From NCBI GenBank assembly GCA_033297205.1, contig MU859255.1, forward strand, positions 1 through 64,000: DNA of 64,000 nt. Direction: 5' to 3'. This document shows, piece by piece, positions 47,499 through 59,360 of the stretch (its first letter is position 1; each line of letters opens with the position of its first letter). The translations under genes were made by a program, and so were the position numbers. Below the pieces are notes generated by a model, which saw only the letters and a list, made by a program, of their open reading frames with translations, was not told where the DNA came from and did not search any database. The DNA comes from Pseudoneurospora amorphoporcata (lineage: Eukaryota > Ascomycota > Sordariomycetes > Sordariales > Sordariaceae).

Positions 47499-50400
47499 TC
47501 AAAACCCTTCCAACGAAAAATCTTTCGTGAAACCTCCGTTGAGCAAAACCGCAGCCAACCTCCGCCTCTGCAGCGTGAGCTGCCCTGCGGTATACGACTT
47601 CTTGGGATTGAGCCCAAGCGCGAGGCAAAGAGCATTGGTGATAGTGAAGACGCCACAGTCGTACCCGTTGGTTTGACGCGGAGCTTCGTAGTCAATCGCC
47701 GACCATTCTGACGCTACCCACTTGTCCTCAAGCGTGACCCTGACCCAATCAAGCAACCTCTCTTTAACATCAACGTCGCCTGCGCCCGCTCGCATTGAAT
47801 CCAGGTGCGCTACAGTCCGCTTTCCGGGCCGTACAACCGCCAACGTCCAATGTAGACCGCCACAGATAGGAATGAGTATCGTGTCGATGTCAAAAAAGTT
47901 CTCCTTCCTGATATGTGCCTTGCGCATCAGGCGCCCGCACTGGCTCGGCCCAGCACTCTCAAGCCGTGGCCAAAAGTACGACGAGAAAGCTGCGCACTTG
48001 GGATTGGTGTCTTTGGCCCCTGCCGACTTGTTGACGGCATCAGCGATATGGGAAATGCTGCCAATAATCACATTGTCGTTGAGCCATGCGCCAGGTTCCA
48101 GCAACTTGTCAACAAAATCGCGTTTCGTGAGCGGCTGCCCGTCTATAGTCTTGGCCAGTTCCGCGGAAGGGTTGGCGTGGAGCACACTGGAGACTTTCTT
48201 TTCCCAATCGTTGCTCAGGCTTCCGATCAGGGGGCGTTTGGGTACGCGCAGACCGGTCCGCGAGGCTTGTTCTGCCTCTTCACGGCGCCTCCTGTTTTCC
48301 TGTTCTTGTCGCCGCTTCTCCTCGCGGCGTTTCCGCTCTACTTCTTTTCTAAGTCTTTCGGCTTCTCTGTGCCGCTCCTCGATGTCGCGGCGAATACCAT
48401 CCTCCCACTCGTGGGCCACTTGGCGGCTGACCTCCAGGTCCTCGAGCTTTTTTGTCGCAATTGCGAGGTCATCATCAGTCGCTGACTGCTGAACCTGACT
48501 GGTCGCTGATGCTTGCTCCATCAAAATGTTATGTTCGTGTTGAGATGCTTCCGAGGCGGCCCCCTCTGTTGCCACGATATCCTCTTGGTCGGCCTTCCGG
48601 AAGAACCGATCGAGAATTGAATTCTTCTCCCCGAGTGGCCCTTGAGAGGTCTTTTGGTTTTTTTCGTGGCGGATTCGTTGCAGAATTTGTTTGCGCACGT
48701 TGAAATCAGGCTCTGGCTTTGATTGTTCCTGAGCGCTGGCTTGGAAATTTTCCAGCATTTCTCGCCGTAGGTCACCAAGGAAAGGACCATATTTGGCCTC
48801 GTGAACCCGGAGTCCCATTTCTGCGTCATCCCTTTCAACCTCCTTTTCTGTCCATCTGGTAACGTCCGAGACGGTAAGGCTTCTGCCTTTATCGATCTTG
48901 GCAAAACGATGACGATTTTTTGTGGCTGGTCCTACATTCCAGCTCGCATCGTTTTCGTAGTCTTTGACGGAGTTTGAAGTTTCGGTGGGGTGGTGCCAGT
49001 GCACGTTGATGGCATCTTTGAGACTCATCACTTGGACGGGTATTTCTTTAGGCGGCGCGTAGCTCGCCACGGGCGCAACAAAGTCGAGTCTTCTTTTTTT
49101 CTCAGGGGTCGCGACATACTTTGGCGATTCTGGAGCTGGCCATTCTTTGGGCTTTTTGAGGATGCCTTTGGGTTCCAGTATAGGTCGAAACTCATTGATA
49201 TTGATGGGGGTATGTTTGATGTTCGGTTGATCGGTAGAGGGAAATTTATATTCCCACCGATACGCAACACTCAGATCGTTTATAGGAACTTCTTCGAAAG
49301 GGGAGTCCGGCCCGGTGGGGAAACTTCCGGGAATTGGCGAAGACTCGTTTGCCGTTGGCTTGATGTAACTGGGGATAATTTCGCGCTTGTGAATGGCATT
49401 GGCATCCACGAAGACCTTTGATAAAGCTTCTTCGAACCCCTCCATCCCGTGCATGTGATGCTGCAGCACCCACTCGATAAATTCCGCGGCCACTCTTGCC
49501 TTTTCATGCAATGTCCTTGTGTGCTTTTCCGGCTTGGTGTATTCCTCATACGCTATTGTTCGCGGTGGCTTCGGAAACAATGCCTTGTACCTATCAAGGT
49601 TATGCTCAGTGTAGATTTCTTGCATCAGCTCGTAGGCTGTGAAGGCGCCATCGAGGTATAAATCTTGTGCATCACGGTATTTCGTTTCCCGTCTGTTTGT
49701 GCTGTCGGTAGGAAGCACAGGCCCAATACTTGGAGTGTCGGTCATCAGTTTGTGAATTGCGATGTTAAGGTCAAGGTCCTCTCCCAGGATGGGGTCGAAA
49801 CTCCTCCTGAGGTCTTCCAGTGAGTGGCTGCAGGTGACCTTGGAACGATCAATCGAATCTATGCGAGCGTGCAAGACCTCGGCGATGTGGTCGAGCGCAC
49901 CTCGTCCGATGTAGGAGGTTGCGTTGTCGGCCCAGGAAAAACCCGGGAGCTCGTTAGAGTAGGCATCGGTTGAAGGCGTGCAGTGTCGTTTCAATCTCTT
50001 GACTGATACGGTGCCGTTCGCATCGTCAACCTTTCGTGTGTCAACGACGTCGTAACGGGCTTCACCCTGGAAGAAGCCGCAGAAGAAATCCCGGACAGCG
50101 GTCAACGGGGCGGTCAACGGTGCGGCCATCGTGGTTAGGACCTGACTAGCAAGGGCGAAAGGGTTGATCCACGAGCTTTCCATGGGCGATTCGGACGATG
50201 GCGCTGGCGCTGGTTCTGGCTCTGGCGTCTGTAGATGGGAATACTGGTTAGCATCTCTTCTTGTCTCTCGCATGTCCTTGATCAGAGGAGGGGAAAACCT
50301 ACACTACCGTCAACTGCTGCAGGCAGGACCCTTTCTACCGCCTTGGGGTTGATGTTTTCGGAGATGAGCTCAAGCTCTCCAGACTCCGCAGCGCGCTTTC

Positions 50401-50806
50401 CGTTTTCGTTAAAACGTGGTCGACTCAGCAGGTCTTCGTAGACCGGCCAATATTGGCAGTCACCGCGGGCGCAATGCCAGTTGGGATCGGCTGGTTGTTG
50501 GATGACCGACAGCTTGGTAATATCGTCGTCGGCAATGAAGAAACGGATGTGACCGGTACCCACAATTACGGCCTCCTGCCGTGAGGTGTAGATGGTTGGT
50601 ATCGGGCAGGAGCAATTTCGCATGAAATGCTGATTGCGGATCGTGACGTACAACCCGCGGGCGAACTTAACGCCCTCTTGGTCCCGTTTTTCGCGAAAAA
50701 TCGGTGTCTCGTCTGGGATGGAAGGGGACACTGGCGTGCCGAGATTATGAAGTGTGTCGAATGTGGTGCGACGGCGCGCGCGGCGTGGAAAGCGTAATCT
50801 GACCAT
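47499..50806 (-). CDS. ulp1: Ulp1-family SUMO protease (peptidase C48)
   Basis: Exons 50303-50806 and 47499-50228 join across a 74-nt intron (donor GTAGGT, CTAAC branch site, acceptor CTACAG) and encode 1077 residues. The C-terminal ~220 residues are a C48 cysteine protease: LNDNVIIGSISHI, the catalytic His in GGLHWTLAVVRPG (about 961), Asp in HLDSMR (about 978), the oxyanion Gln in RQTNGYDCGVF (about 1020) and the nucleophile Cys (about 1026). Such enzymes mature SUMO and strip it from targets, often at the nuclear pore. The middle holds a long charged coiled-coil segment (KEVERKRREEKRRQEQENRR in pieces). The N-terminal exon (WHCARGDCQYW and basic patches) is specific to filamentous fungi as far as I can tell. 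The start at 50806 is the first ATG; the frame upstream is open only from a GTG. Confidence 0.92.
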
Positions 50807-52069
50807 GGTGAGCGATGTGGTGTTTGTTGTTTGGTGGAAGGAGGAGAGAAGGCAGAGGGGACTTGCGAAGTGGGGGATTTGACTCACCTACCAGTCCAGG
50901 TTTCGGGACAGAACCTGCTCCTGCTGCCCGTACAATAATCCGAGTCGCGCCCAGGAACTGCGCGCCTGCCCTGTGGACGCGTCTGGCTGCTGCAAAGGAA
51001 GGAGCGACCAGCTCTAGGGTGGGGCAGTAGCACCTATATCGTCACTGAAGGAAGGCGCGGCGGCCCGGTGTGGGTCCACTGTTCCTTCCCGTATTCAGCG
51101 CTGAAATACCAGCAAAGCAGTGCCGCTATGGGGGGTGCCAGTCGGGGCGGCGCATCGACGCGGAGTGAATGATTAAAAGTTGATGATATCGCCAAATATG
51201 CGATGCAGCAGGAAAAGAGATGCTTTGGTGTTGAGGCTTGATGTGTGAGTGGAACAAGACATTCCCGGTCGCACTCCATCGCCGCCGCCATGCTGCAAGC
51301 AGCTCGGCCGTTGATTGGTGGTTGGCTCGCGCTTCGATTGGCTCTTTGGGCCTGACAGCTGGGACCCACTTCCCGCGCTCCCGCCAGTTGGAGTTTAGCG
51401 CCATCAGTCATCAGTGTCGGGCTGTCGGCCACCCCTGTGCTGGCATTTTCTCTTCCGTCATCGCGCCTACGCGCAATTGGCCCATTTCGCAATTCGCGAT
51501 GGTAGGTGCACGGGCCATATCAACCACGAAACCAGCACCTCCGGAAGTTGGACAAGATTGTTCGTAGAGTCGATGGCAGCTATTCAAAGTAGACGTCATT
51601 GCTTTACATGGACTAGACAGCGGAATTTGCAACGGGCCACCATGTGCTGCATCAACTCGTATAGGTCGTCGTACAACAGCGAGCAATCTAGGAAGCATGT
51701 GTCTTGAGCCCCCAATCCTCTTTCTATAGTTCCTCTATAATGTCAAGCAGTTCGCCAACGACAAATGAAAGAACCCGTGCAACGTAGATCCCGCCTAAAG
51801 AATATTGAAAAGGCTGCGAAACGACCAAAGTGACATTGCAAACTTTTCCGGTAGCCACATCCAAACCCAGTGACCAAACGTCTAAATGCTCAACAAGGAC
51901 CGGAAATGTTTCTGCGAGGAGATGCTTGCAACTGACAAACACATCCCCCGCTTGTTTTGTTCATTGGCTAGTTGGTCGGGCAACCCAGTGGAGCCAGAAG
52001 CCGCCCCCATGTTGCCGACCTCCCACCCATTATCACCAAACTCCCCCATGCAACAATTTACATTTGTGT
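50807..52069. other. Intergenic (1.3 kb)
   Basis: Promoter and leader of the SUMO protease gene (left) and 3' flank of the phosphate carrier gene (right). Frames on both strands at 51034-51700 overlap one another and lack domains. Confidence 0.5.
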
Positions 52070-53468
52070 TCACTTGGAGAGCTCTACACCAGCGGTGGCC
52101 CCAAGTGCTTTCTTGACATCGCCTGCCGTTCTGTCAGTATGGTGCTACTGCTGGCGTTGAGATGGGAATGGGTGGTAGAGGGATCCGGGTTGGGGGTGAA
52201 TGCTTCGGGCCGCGCGCAACGACAACCCGACACTCTCCAGGATTCCCAATACCACCAAAAGCCCATCTCGTTCGTGCGAATGAGGGGAAACTTACCGTAG
52301 ATAGCGAACTGGAAGGCAGTAAGGGTACCGACCATGAAGAGACGGGCACCGATACCACTGTAAGAGCCCTTGAGGCCGAGCTCCTTGGCGATCTTGACAA
52401 GACGGGAGGTGGTGGACTCGCCGGGAGCACCAGGGGTCTGCGGGTAAAGCATGTTAGCATACTCCGCCTAGGTATAGGACTGTGGGGACATGTTATGGAC
52501 AAGGATGGGATATTTACCTTGTTGATCTTGGAGAGCATGGTATCAGCGGGCTGGGAGACGATGGCAGCGGAGAAACCGGCAATGAGACCGGAGCCAAGGT
52601 TGACGGCGGTCTGGGCACCGTCGGACATGTCCTTCTTGGGGTAGACGCTGTAGATGGCCTCGGCGACCTTCTCGTAGACGACGAACTTGGACATGGTATA
52701 GGGGATCCTGGAAAATCACGGTTAGATGAATGTTATCACAACTGGAACACGGATACCAAGGCGACTTACTGCTTGAAGCAAATGGGTCCGAAACCGGCGT
52801 AGAAAGCGCCGATACCCTCGTTCTTCAGCATCTTGCCGAAGCCGCCGATGAGGCCGCTGGCATAAGTGGGCTGGGAGACGAGACGGATACGGGTGGCCTC
52901 AAGGGGGCAGAGGGCAATGTCGGCGAAGAACTCGGCAGCGGCGGAGGAAGCGAGGTAGACGGCAGTGCGGTTGTTGGTGGCGCTCTCAAGGCCGAGCAAG
53001 TTGATGCTCTGCTGCTTGAAGAATTCGTAACCACCGAACTTGAAGGCACCCTGGAGGAAGTAACCAGCGAAGGTAGGGCCGATACCGGTGAGGAGGGCAC
53101 CAGCACCCTCGGACTGGACGACCTTGCGGAAGCCACCGATCATGCCATTGTTGTAGGTGGCGGGGTCGAGCTGAATGCGAGTCTTGACGCTGTTGTTATG
53201 CAGACGTGTCAGCAGCAGTTCGTGATATCTACGGGACAAGGCCAGTGGCTGTGGGATCCGATACGCCCAATGCCCATGACGGTGCATGACAGGCTGGAGG
53301 CAGGACAACATACACATCGACGGGGGTGAGAGCACCGTGGGTGACGGAGCAGCAGATGGCACCAGCAAGAGCGAATCTGGAATAGAGGTTGGCAGCGCTC
53401 ATCTGGGGAGCAGCAGCCTCCTTAGCCTTCTCGACGACGGCGTCGACCTTGGTGGTAGTGTTGGCCAT
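52070..53468 (-). CDS. mir1: Mitochondrial phosphate carrier
   Basis: Five exons (53314-53468, 52770-53189, 52518-52707, 52296-52437, 52070-52122) encode 319 residues. All junctions keep frame and restore conserved motifs. The protein has three mitochondrial carrier repeats, with PxDxxKxRxQ signatures at TPVDVVKTRIQLDP, CPLEATRIRLVSQP and QPADTMLSKINK. The sequence ALAGAICCSVTHGALTPVDV, the QGAFKFGGYEFFK segment and PYTMSKFVVYEKVAE are characteristic of the phosphate carrier that imports phosphate with protons (or in exchange for hydroxide) for ATP synthesis in the inner membrane. The N-terminus is short, without the long presequence seen in animals. Codon use is highly biased, in line with strong expression. 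The last intron (173 nt) precedes a terminal exon of only 53 nt. Confidence 0.95.
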
Positions 53469-54653
53469 TTTGGATAATCTGGGTCTGGACGACAAACAAA
53501 GACTGGAGTGGAGATGGGTTTACGGGGAGGAAAGAGGGCAAAAAGAGCAATCGGGGCGGGAAAGTCGTTCGCGACGGAGGTTGGCGATTGAGCCTTTTTG
53601 GAGAGTGGAGGTGGATACGGAGGCACGGGAGCGTGGAAAGGCCGGCGCTGCGGAAAAACGATCAGAAACGCCAAGCAGAACAAAACATGGTCCGGTAATT
53701 CCCGGGTAAGGTACTGGCCAAGTACCAATCCGCAGCGACGCTTGTACTCCTCTATCCCATGCCGGGGTCTTTCACGGGGGCAACAGGGCCAAAAGTGTTT
53801 GAGAGAGACCCGCGAGACGTCACCCGCGCACACGATTTTACACTAGCGCGACTTCGGAGTTAAGGACATGCCGTCCACGACCGGGTACGCCGTCCAGTTG
53901 CGGTGAACCTGTCCACTGCCGCGAGTACTAGACGATGGGAAGAAGAAAGGGATGACAACAGAAAGAACCTCATGTGTACAAGTTATCGCGTGCCATTGCG
54001 CTGATTGTTGCTTATCGCGAAGTTTTTGTGACATGACAGACACGGCAATTTATGCAGCCGATGCAGGGAACCTTGTCCGCACTCGGCAAGCGCATTACTA
54101 AAAAGACATGGAGGAAAGAGCAAGACGTTGCCCAACTGGACAACTGGCAGTCACAACCTCAGCCTGAGCTAGAAAGGATTTTGGCGACGAGACCAATTCA
54201 TTGTTTCCGAGTCTTGTCGTCCGCCAATGTTTGACAGATACGCTGACGGCCTCAACACGACCTCGCATCTTGACCCGGACAAAACACAACACACCCATCC
54301 CCTCCACTGCTTGGCGCGAACGATGACCCTCCACGCCGTCCTCCCGCCGCTGCACTGCTGAAGGGGTCAGCCTGTCAGCGTTGTCCCTTTCCGCATGTGC
54401 CTTGCTTGTCCGGCTGATTTGCCGTCGCAGGATTGGCTACACGGAACAAAGATCCACGAACCGAACAGCCTTCATTGTCAGGGCAGCCTGGAGTACAAAG
54501 GCTGGCTGTTGGAACGTCGGACAAGGCTGTATTATACCACTGACATATTGCGACACCAGGTCACAGGCTAAACCCACGGCATCCGACCTCTTACAGTCCA
54601 ATACTGGTTTGTTTGTTTGTTAGCCGAGACCAAGACAACGGACGACCTTTCCG
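53469..54653. other. Intergenic (1.2 kb)
   Basis: Promoter and leader of the phosphate carrier gene and 3' flank of TYW4. The right part lacks frames with ATG starts longer than about 80 codons. No gene is supported. Confidence 0.55.
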
Positions 54654-57600
54654 TTAGTGGGCTCCCTTTGCCTTCCTTCGGAGCTCGTCTGCGAGTCTCA
54701 ACAGATAAAACTCCCTCGCCTCAGCCGACAGCTTCTGAAAGCTGTTTGCGATACGCGTCAAATCCAGTCTGCCTTTTTCGTATGCCGCCAAGTCCCTGTT
54801 TCCATACACATCCTTCCCAGCTGCATAGCAACCGCCGTCGAGATCGCGAAAGAAGACGTTTACCGCAACGCTGCTATCCGAAGTAGGGGTTGCCGTGTGC
54901 AGCCAGAGCGGGGGCAAGAACAGGACGTCTCCTGGAGCCACGACAGCTTCGTGAGCATGTGTCACTTGAGCCAAGTATCTCGAGTCACTCGACTCCCCGA
55001 AGAGAGCGGAAAAGACATCGATGCTCGAACTCGATGCCCCAGGAGCAAAGCTGAGATGCTCGACATCGGACGGCGGGAAAAGAATCATGCGCTTGGAGCC
55101 GCCGATTTGGCAGTACACGTTGGCCATGACCTAGTCAGTCGTCAGAATGCATACTAATACGCGATCAAAGGATGGGGGAGGACGTACATCGTAATGCAAC
55201 CACATGTTGACGGGCCCAGATACTCGTAGCACCGAGCTGAAGAGCCTCTCGTCTACCAGGGCCAGCTCAGGCGGCAACACGAAATCAGTGGCCAGCAAGG
55301 GAAAGTCGTCACTCAGAACAGCAGGCTTCTCCGTGGGGTTGTCGAGTGACAGCGCCCTCAGATAGAGACGGTCCCCTTTCTCAACGCGTTTCATGAAATC
55401 GCCAAACTCGGTCGTCACGTAGCGGAAGTTCTTCGTGGTGAAATCCATTGCAGGTGTCGTGGAGTCATGGATCACGACCTAGGTAAGGACTGTCCGTTAG
55501 TTTTGGGCATAGCCAAGGTATTTTTGTTATCGTTTGTTTTCCCGAGCTCAACTTACCTTGCGGTCCGTCCCAATCTTCTCTGCTACGTAGTTACCGTCCC
55601 CCCACTTTGACACACAGTCGCCCAGGTTTAGGCCCTCCAGAACCACCGGACGACCCTCACGTACGATCCTGGCAAAGTCTTCAGCAGTTTCCAACTTCAC
55701 CCGGGGAACCGGTTGAGTGCGTACGCTTACGCTGCCATTGACGTCGCCATCAACACTGTCGGATACCTGACTTCGGAGAGGAAGACTCCTTGGCTCACCG
55801 GGGACGATGTCGACTGTCTTCTCATGCGCCCACCCACGTGCTGTGGTGGGTGCACTTCCATTCTCCTTTGCAGCCCGTAGAGGTAGTTCCAAACTCGAGA
55901 TACCCTTATTCCAGAAGGTGCCCATTGAGAAGCATGTCGCTCCGCCACCCATAATCACCAAGCGGCGATCGTCCGGCGTGACAACAGGACAAGTTCCAAC
56001 CAACAGCAAAGGGCCTGGGTGGGATGCTGTCTCATCATTTGCGGCCTCGGGAACAAGCCGTTGCGTGATTGTGAGTTCGGTACCGTTCAACGAGCACAGC
56101 AAGATCTCGTCTTCCAGATCCAGAAGGTGGTCCTTGATCACACCACCAAGAATTAAGAAGTCCGTCTGACCCCGGGGCAAACAAGAAGCACCGAACCTCG
56201 TGAGAAGTTGACGCGAGATCGCCTCTTCAAGGCCACCAGCACCATACTTCACCTGAAGCAGACCAAACCTGACGACAGGCTTGCTGCTGTCGGTTACGTC
56301 CAGGTTCCATGCAAGAAGCTGATCGGCAATGAGGCCATCATCGCTCAAACCGCCAGCAAAGACACCCGAGAAGGAGTCTCGCTCCTGCCGGAGACAAGCG
56401 AGCGTAGCGCCATACACAGAAATCGGCTTGACATCCCCGGCGATCTCGCATCTGATCCAGCCGAGCTTGGGCTCATAGAGAAGCCAGTCAGAGAAGATAT
56501 CGGCGACTCCCCTTCCACCGGCGAGCATAGCCATATCTGTCTTGCCCAGTCTCGCGACACAATGCCTGTAAAGGGGGATCGGGAGGTCGTGGGTGCGTTT
56601 CCACGCCCATTCGCCCTCGTTGCCGTTACCCTTCTCCAGCAGCCAGCAATCCTTGAGGGGCGTGGATGGTGACGCCCGTCCTCCAACAAGAAGCTGAGAG
56701 TTGCCGAGATCCGTCAGCGCGTGACACATCCTCGTTGAAGGGCCGCCTTCACGGAAAGTGAACGGCACCGCCGTCTTTTCTTCCTCGGTGCCGTCAACAT
56801 TGACGTTCTTCCGCCCGTAAACATCGCAATTCTGCAGTCGACTCTTCGTCCCCAAGCCCATCACATTCAGCAGCTTTACCTCTTCTTTCTTCTCGGGACT
56901 CGAAGAAGGAGAAGACAACACCGCCCCAGCCGCAAACCTCCTCTGACCCCTCTGGCCCGGGACATCATCCCACCTGACCTTGACCTTCTCGACCGGCACG
57001 CCCAACTCCCTTCCGTTCGGGATTCCCCTCTCTTTCTTCTTAGTCTGTTCCTCTCCCTCCCCTTTTCTAGCCACCGTCCTAGCCCTTACCACGCAATAAT
57101 GGCTCGCAAAAAGCGCAAACTCCTCCCACTCATCAAACGGCTCCACCTCCTCCAGCCTTTTCCTGTCGGCCGCATTGACAAACGTATCCTCCGCGTCCGC
57201 CCACGCCTCCCAAAGCGTCCAGACGCGCACATCTCCATCTCTGGCATCTCCGCCGTTCCCACCCCAACCGCGAGAGCGGAATCGTTCCACCTGCGAGGCC
57301 ACGGTGGGGTACACGTCCACGCTCTTGATGGGCGTGTTGAGTTTATGGAAATGCGAGAGCATAGTGGACGCAAACGGGTGCGTCGGCCCCGAGGGTAAAA
57401 GCTGCTCCAGAAGAACGAATTCAGAGTCGCCGAGAGTCGAAGCCCATTGGATGACGGCGTCCGCGCCGGGGGTCTCCATGTAGGTGATGGAGACTTCGGC
57501 GACGAAAAGGAAGGTGCAAGCGGAGAGGTCGCCGCCGACGGCTCTTTTGAGGGAGGCTTCCAGCGTGGTGAGGTCGCGAAGGTCGCATCCTATTTGGACG

Positions 57601-58595
57601 TATTGGTCGCTGGTGAGGACGATGCCGGTGGGAGCAGTGGTGGGGGCAGGAGCGCGGGTGGCTTTGGACTTGTCCTTTGGTTTGTTGGGGGTTTTCTTGG
57701 GTTTGGTGGTAGGTTGGGCTGGTGATGGTGTTGCTGATGTCGCCTCGGCCGTTTTGCTCTCCGTAGTGGTAGTCGTAGCAGCACCCGCATCCGCACCCGC
57801 AGTCGCAGGAGTAGCAGCACCCGTAGGAGCACCCATAGCAGGCACAGGCACAGGAGGAGCAAACACCGGCACCTCAACCCCCGTCAACATCCCCAAAAGT
57901 TCCGGCGTCTCCAAAACCGTCCGCTTCTTCCTCTCAATCAGATCCGGGAAATCCACATCCACAAACTTCGCCCCATTCTTCTCGCCAGACCTGCACGCAT
58001 CTGGATACCTCATCAAACACTGCCAAGGCAGCACATCACTCCCACAACCCAAATTAACCACCACTTTCTTTTTTCCCTCCGCCTCTTCCCCCGGCCTTTT
58101 GTCTTGCAAGAAATTGCGAACGAGAACGTCGATGACGTGCAACCGAAAGTGATAACCCCTGTTGATCAACGGAGCACGCCGCTGGAATTTCTTGACGAAG
58201 AAGCGGAAGAAGTGAGGTTCGTTGGGGTAGTAGAGTTTTTCGACGGAGCGTTTGGAGACTATTGAGGAGTTGTTTGTCTGTTTTTTTTTTTTTTTTTTTT
58301 AGGGGGGGAATGTCAACTTCGGGATGCAAGGACGTCTAGTCTTCAAAGAGTGGGGTGGGTTTAGGGACTGGAGTTGGAGAGGCGGGAAAGAGAAGAAGAA
58401 ACGTACACCCATAACCTGATCATCCTGAGCTTTTCTGGGATCTTTGGCGTACTCATGATGAGGAGTGTGAGTACTGTTTCCGTCTGCTGCTGCTGCCTTT
58501 GGCTTCTTTTGCTTTTTGGTGTATGTTGACTTAGCTGCTGCCTCAGCTTCCTGTTGCTGAGCTGCAGCTGGAGTGACCTCACTGCTTTCAACCAT
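54654..58595 (-). CDS. ppm2: tRNA wybutosine-synthesizing protein 4 (methyltransferase-Kelch-JmjC)
   Basis: Four exons (58407-58595, 55557-58277, 55188-55478, 54654-55130) encode 1225 residues. TYW4 performs the last methylation and methoxycarbonylation steps of wybutosine at position 37 of tRNA-Phe, using S-adenosylmethionine. The N-terminal part is an LCMT-type methyltransferase: GTNNSSIVSKRS (restored by splicing), SAM motif VVVNLGCGSDVLPWQ (about 135-149), DVDFPDLIERK, and a later LLEQLLPSG. The middle (about 500-850) has Kelch-like repeats such as QLLVGGRASPSTPLKDCWLL and DFLILGGVIKDHLLDLEDE. The C-terminal exons form a JmjC domain with the iron ligands His1065 and Asp1067 (WLHYD) and His1145 (PLWLHTATP), as in the human hydroxylase TYW5. 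Such a fusion is normal in filamentous fungi. A low-complexity Ala/Thr/Lys insertion lies near residues 215-270. The last two introns have phase 0. Confidence 0.93.
58281..58302. repeat. Homopolymer of 22 A/T next to a splice acceptor
   Basis: T22 on the plus strand, that is A22 in the TYW4 pre-mRNA, directly preceding the CAG acceptor of intron 1 (58278-58406). Confidence 0.9.
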
Positions 58596-58958
58596 ACTGG
58601 AATCTTCAGTTCGGTGAGACCGAAGACTTTTGTAAATGGTTGTGAGAGTGAGAGCAAGAAGTCAGACTCGTGAAATGGTTGAGTGAGAAAGGCAAAATAA
58701 AACGGGGAAAGTCGATGTCCAATTGGTCAATTGCCGCGCTCGTTGCAACGCACGGTTGCAAGATTCAGTTCCGCCGTCTGGACTAGGGACAGTGTTCGCG
58801 TGGTTGCAGATACACTGTGGGTTAAGTCTGCCGCGGCTAGACCCTTTTTGAGGTTCAAGGTCAAGGTTTGAAGGGTTTGTCAACAAAATGGAGGCAGTGG
58901 AGGTAAGAAAAAAAAAAAAGAGAAAAGAAGTGACGAAAAAAAAGAATTTTGTTGGAGA
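58596..58958. other. Intergenic (363 bases)
   Basis: Compact promoter of TYW4 followed by the terminator side of tRNA-Glu. No further gene. Confidence 0.6.
58936..58943 (-). terminator. Oligo-T terminator of tRNA-Glu
   Basis: T8 on the tRNA strand about 15 bases beyond the tRNA end, with a T4 tract in between. Confidence 0.7.
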
Positions 58959-59051
58959 CTCGGATACCGGGAGTCGAACCCGGGGCTGTTGAGAGAGCAG
59001 TCACTCCTGAAGAAGTGAGAGTCAACGATGTTACCGCTACACCATACCCGA
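58959..59051 (-). tRNA. tRNA-Glu (anticodon CUC) with a 22-nt intron
   Basis: Acceptor stem TCGGGTA pairs with TATCCGA (one G-U) and the discriminator is G. D arm is TGTAGCGGTAACAT; anticodon stem is GTTGA/TCAAC; T arm is CCGGG-TTCGACT-CCCGG. The loop CT-CTC-A is followed by about 22 bases of intron before the last loop base; the intron segment AGTGA pairs with TCACT at the anticodon side. Removing it leaves a 71-base tRNA. Intron edges could shift by a base. Confidence 0.92.
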
Positions 59052-59360
59052 TTGAACGGATAAGGTCCGATTTTTGTTGAATGTTGGGTCGCGAGTTGCT
59101 ATTTTGACGGTGATATCAACATCAGATAGTTGTTAATTGTCTTGTATGGACAAGTAAAGCCCGGTACGTTACAAATGAGAATACCCAAATTGGTGAACAG
59201 GAAAAAAAGGCTAGCCGCTGGACGTCATGTCCCGTATGTAGTGAAGCCCGATTCCCAAGATCCCATGCCAAACTCCAGAACCCATAGGTAAAATGTCAGA
59301 TGATGCCCGTATATGCTCCCTATCTCCGATTCCCCAAATACCCTCAAGATCCCGAGCAAC
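59052..59360. other. Intergenic (309 bases)
   Basis: 5' flank of tRNA-Glu and 3' flank of the transporter gene. Nothing else is seen. Confidence 0.6.
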
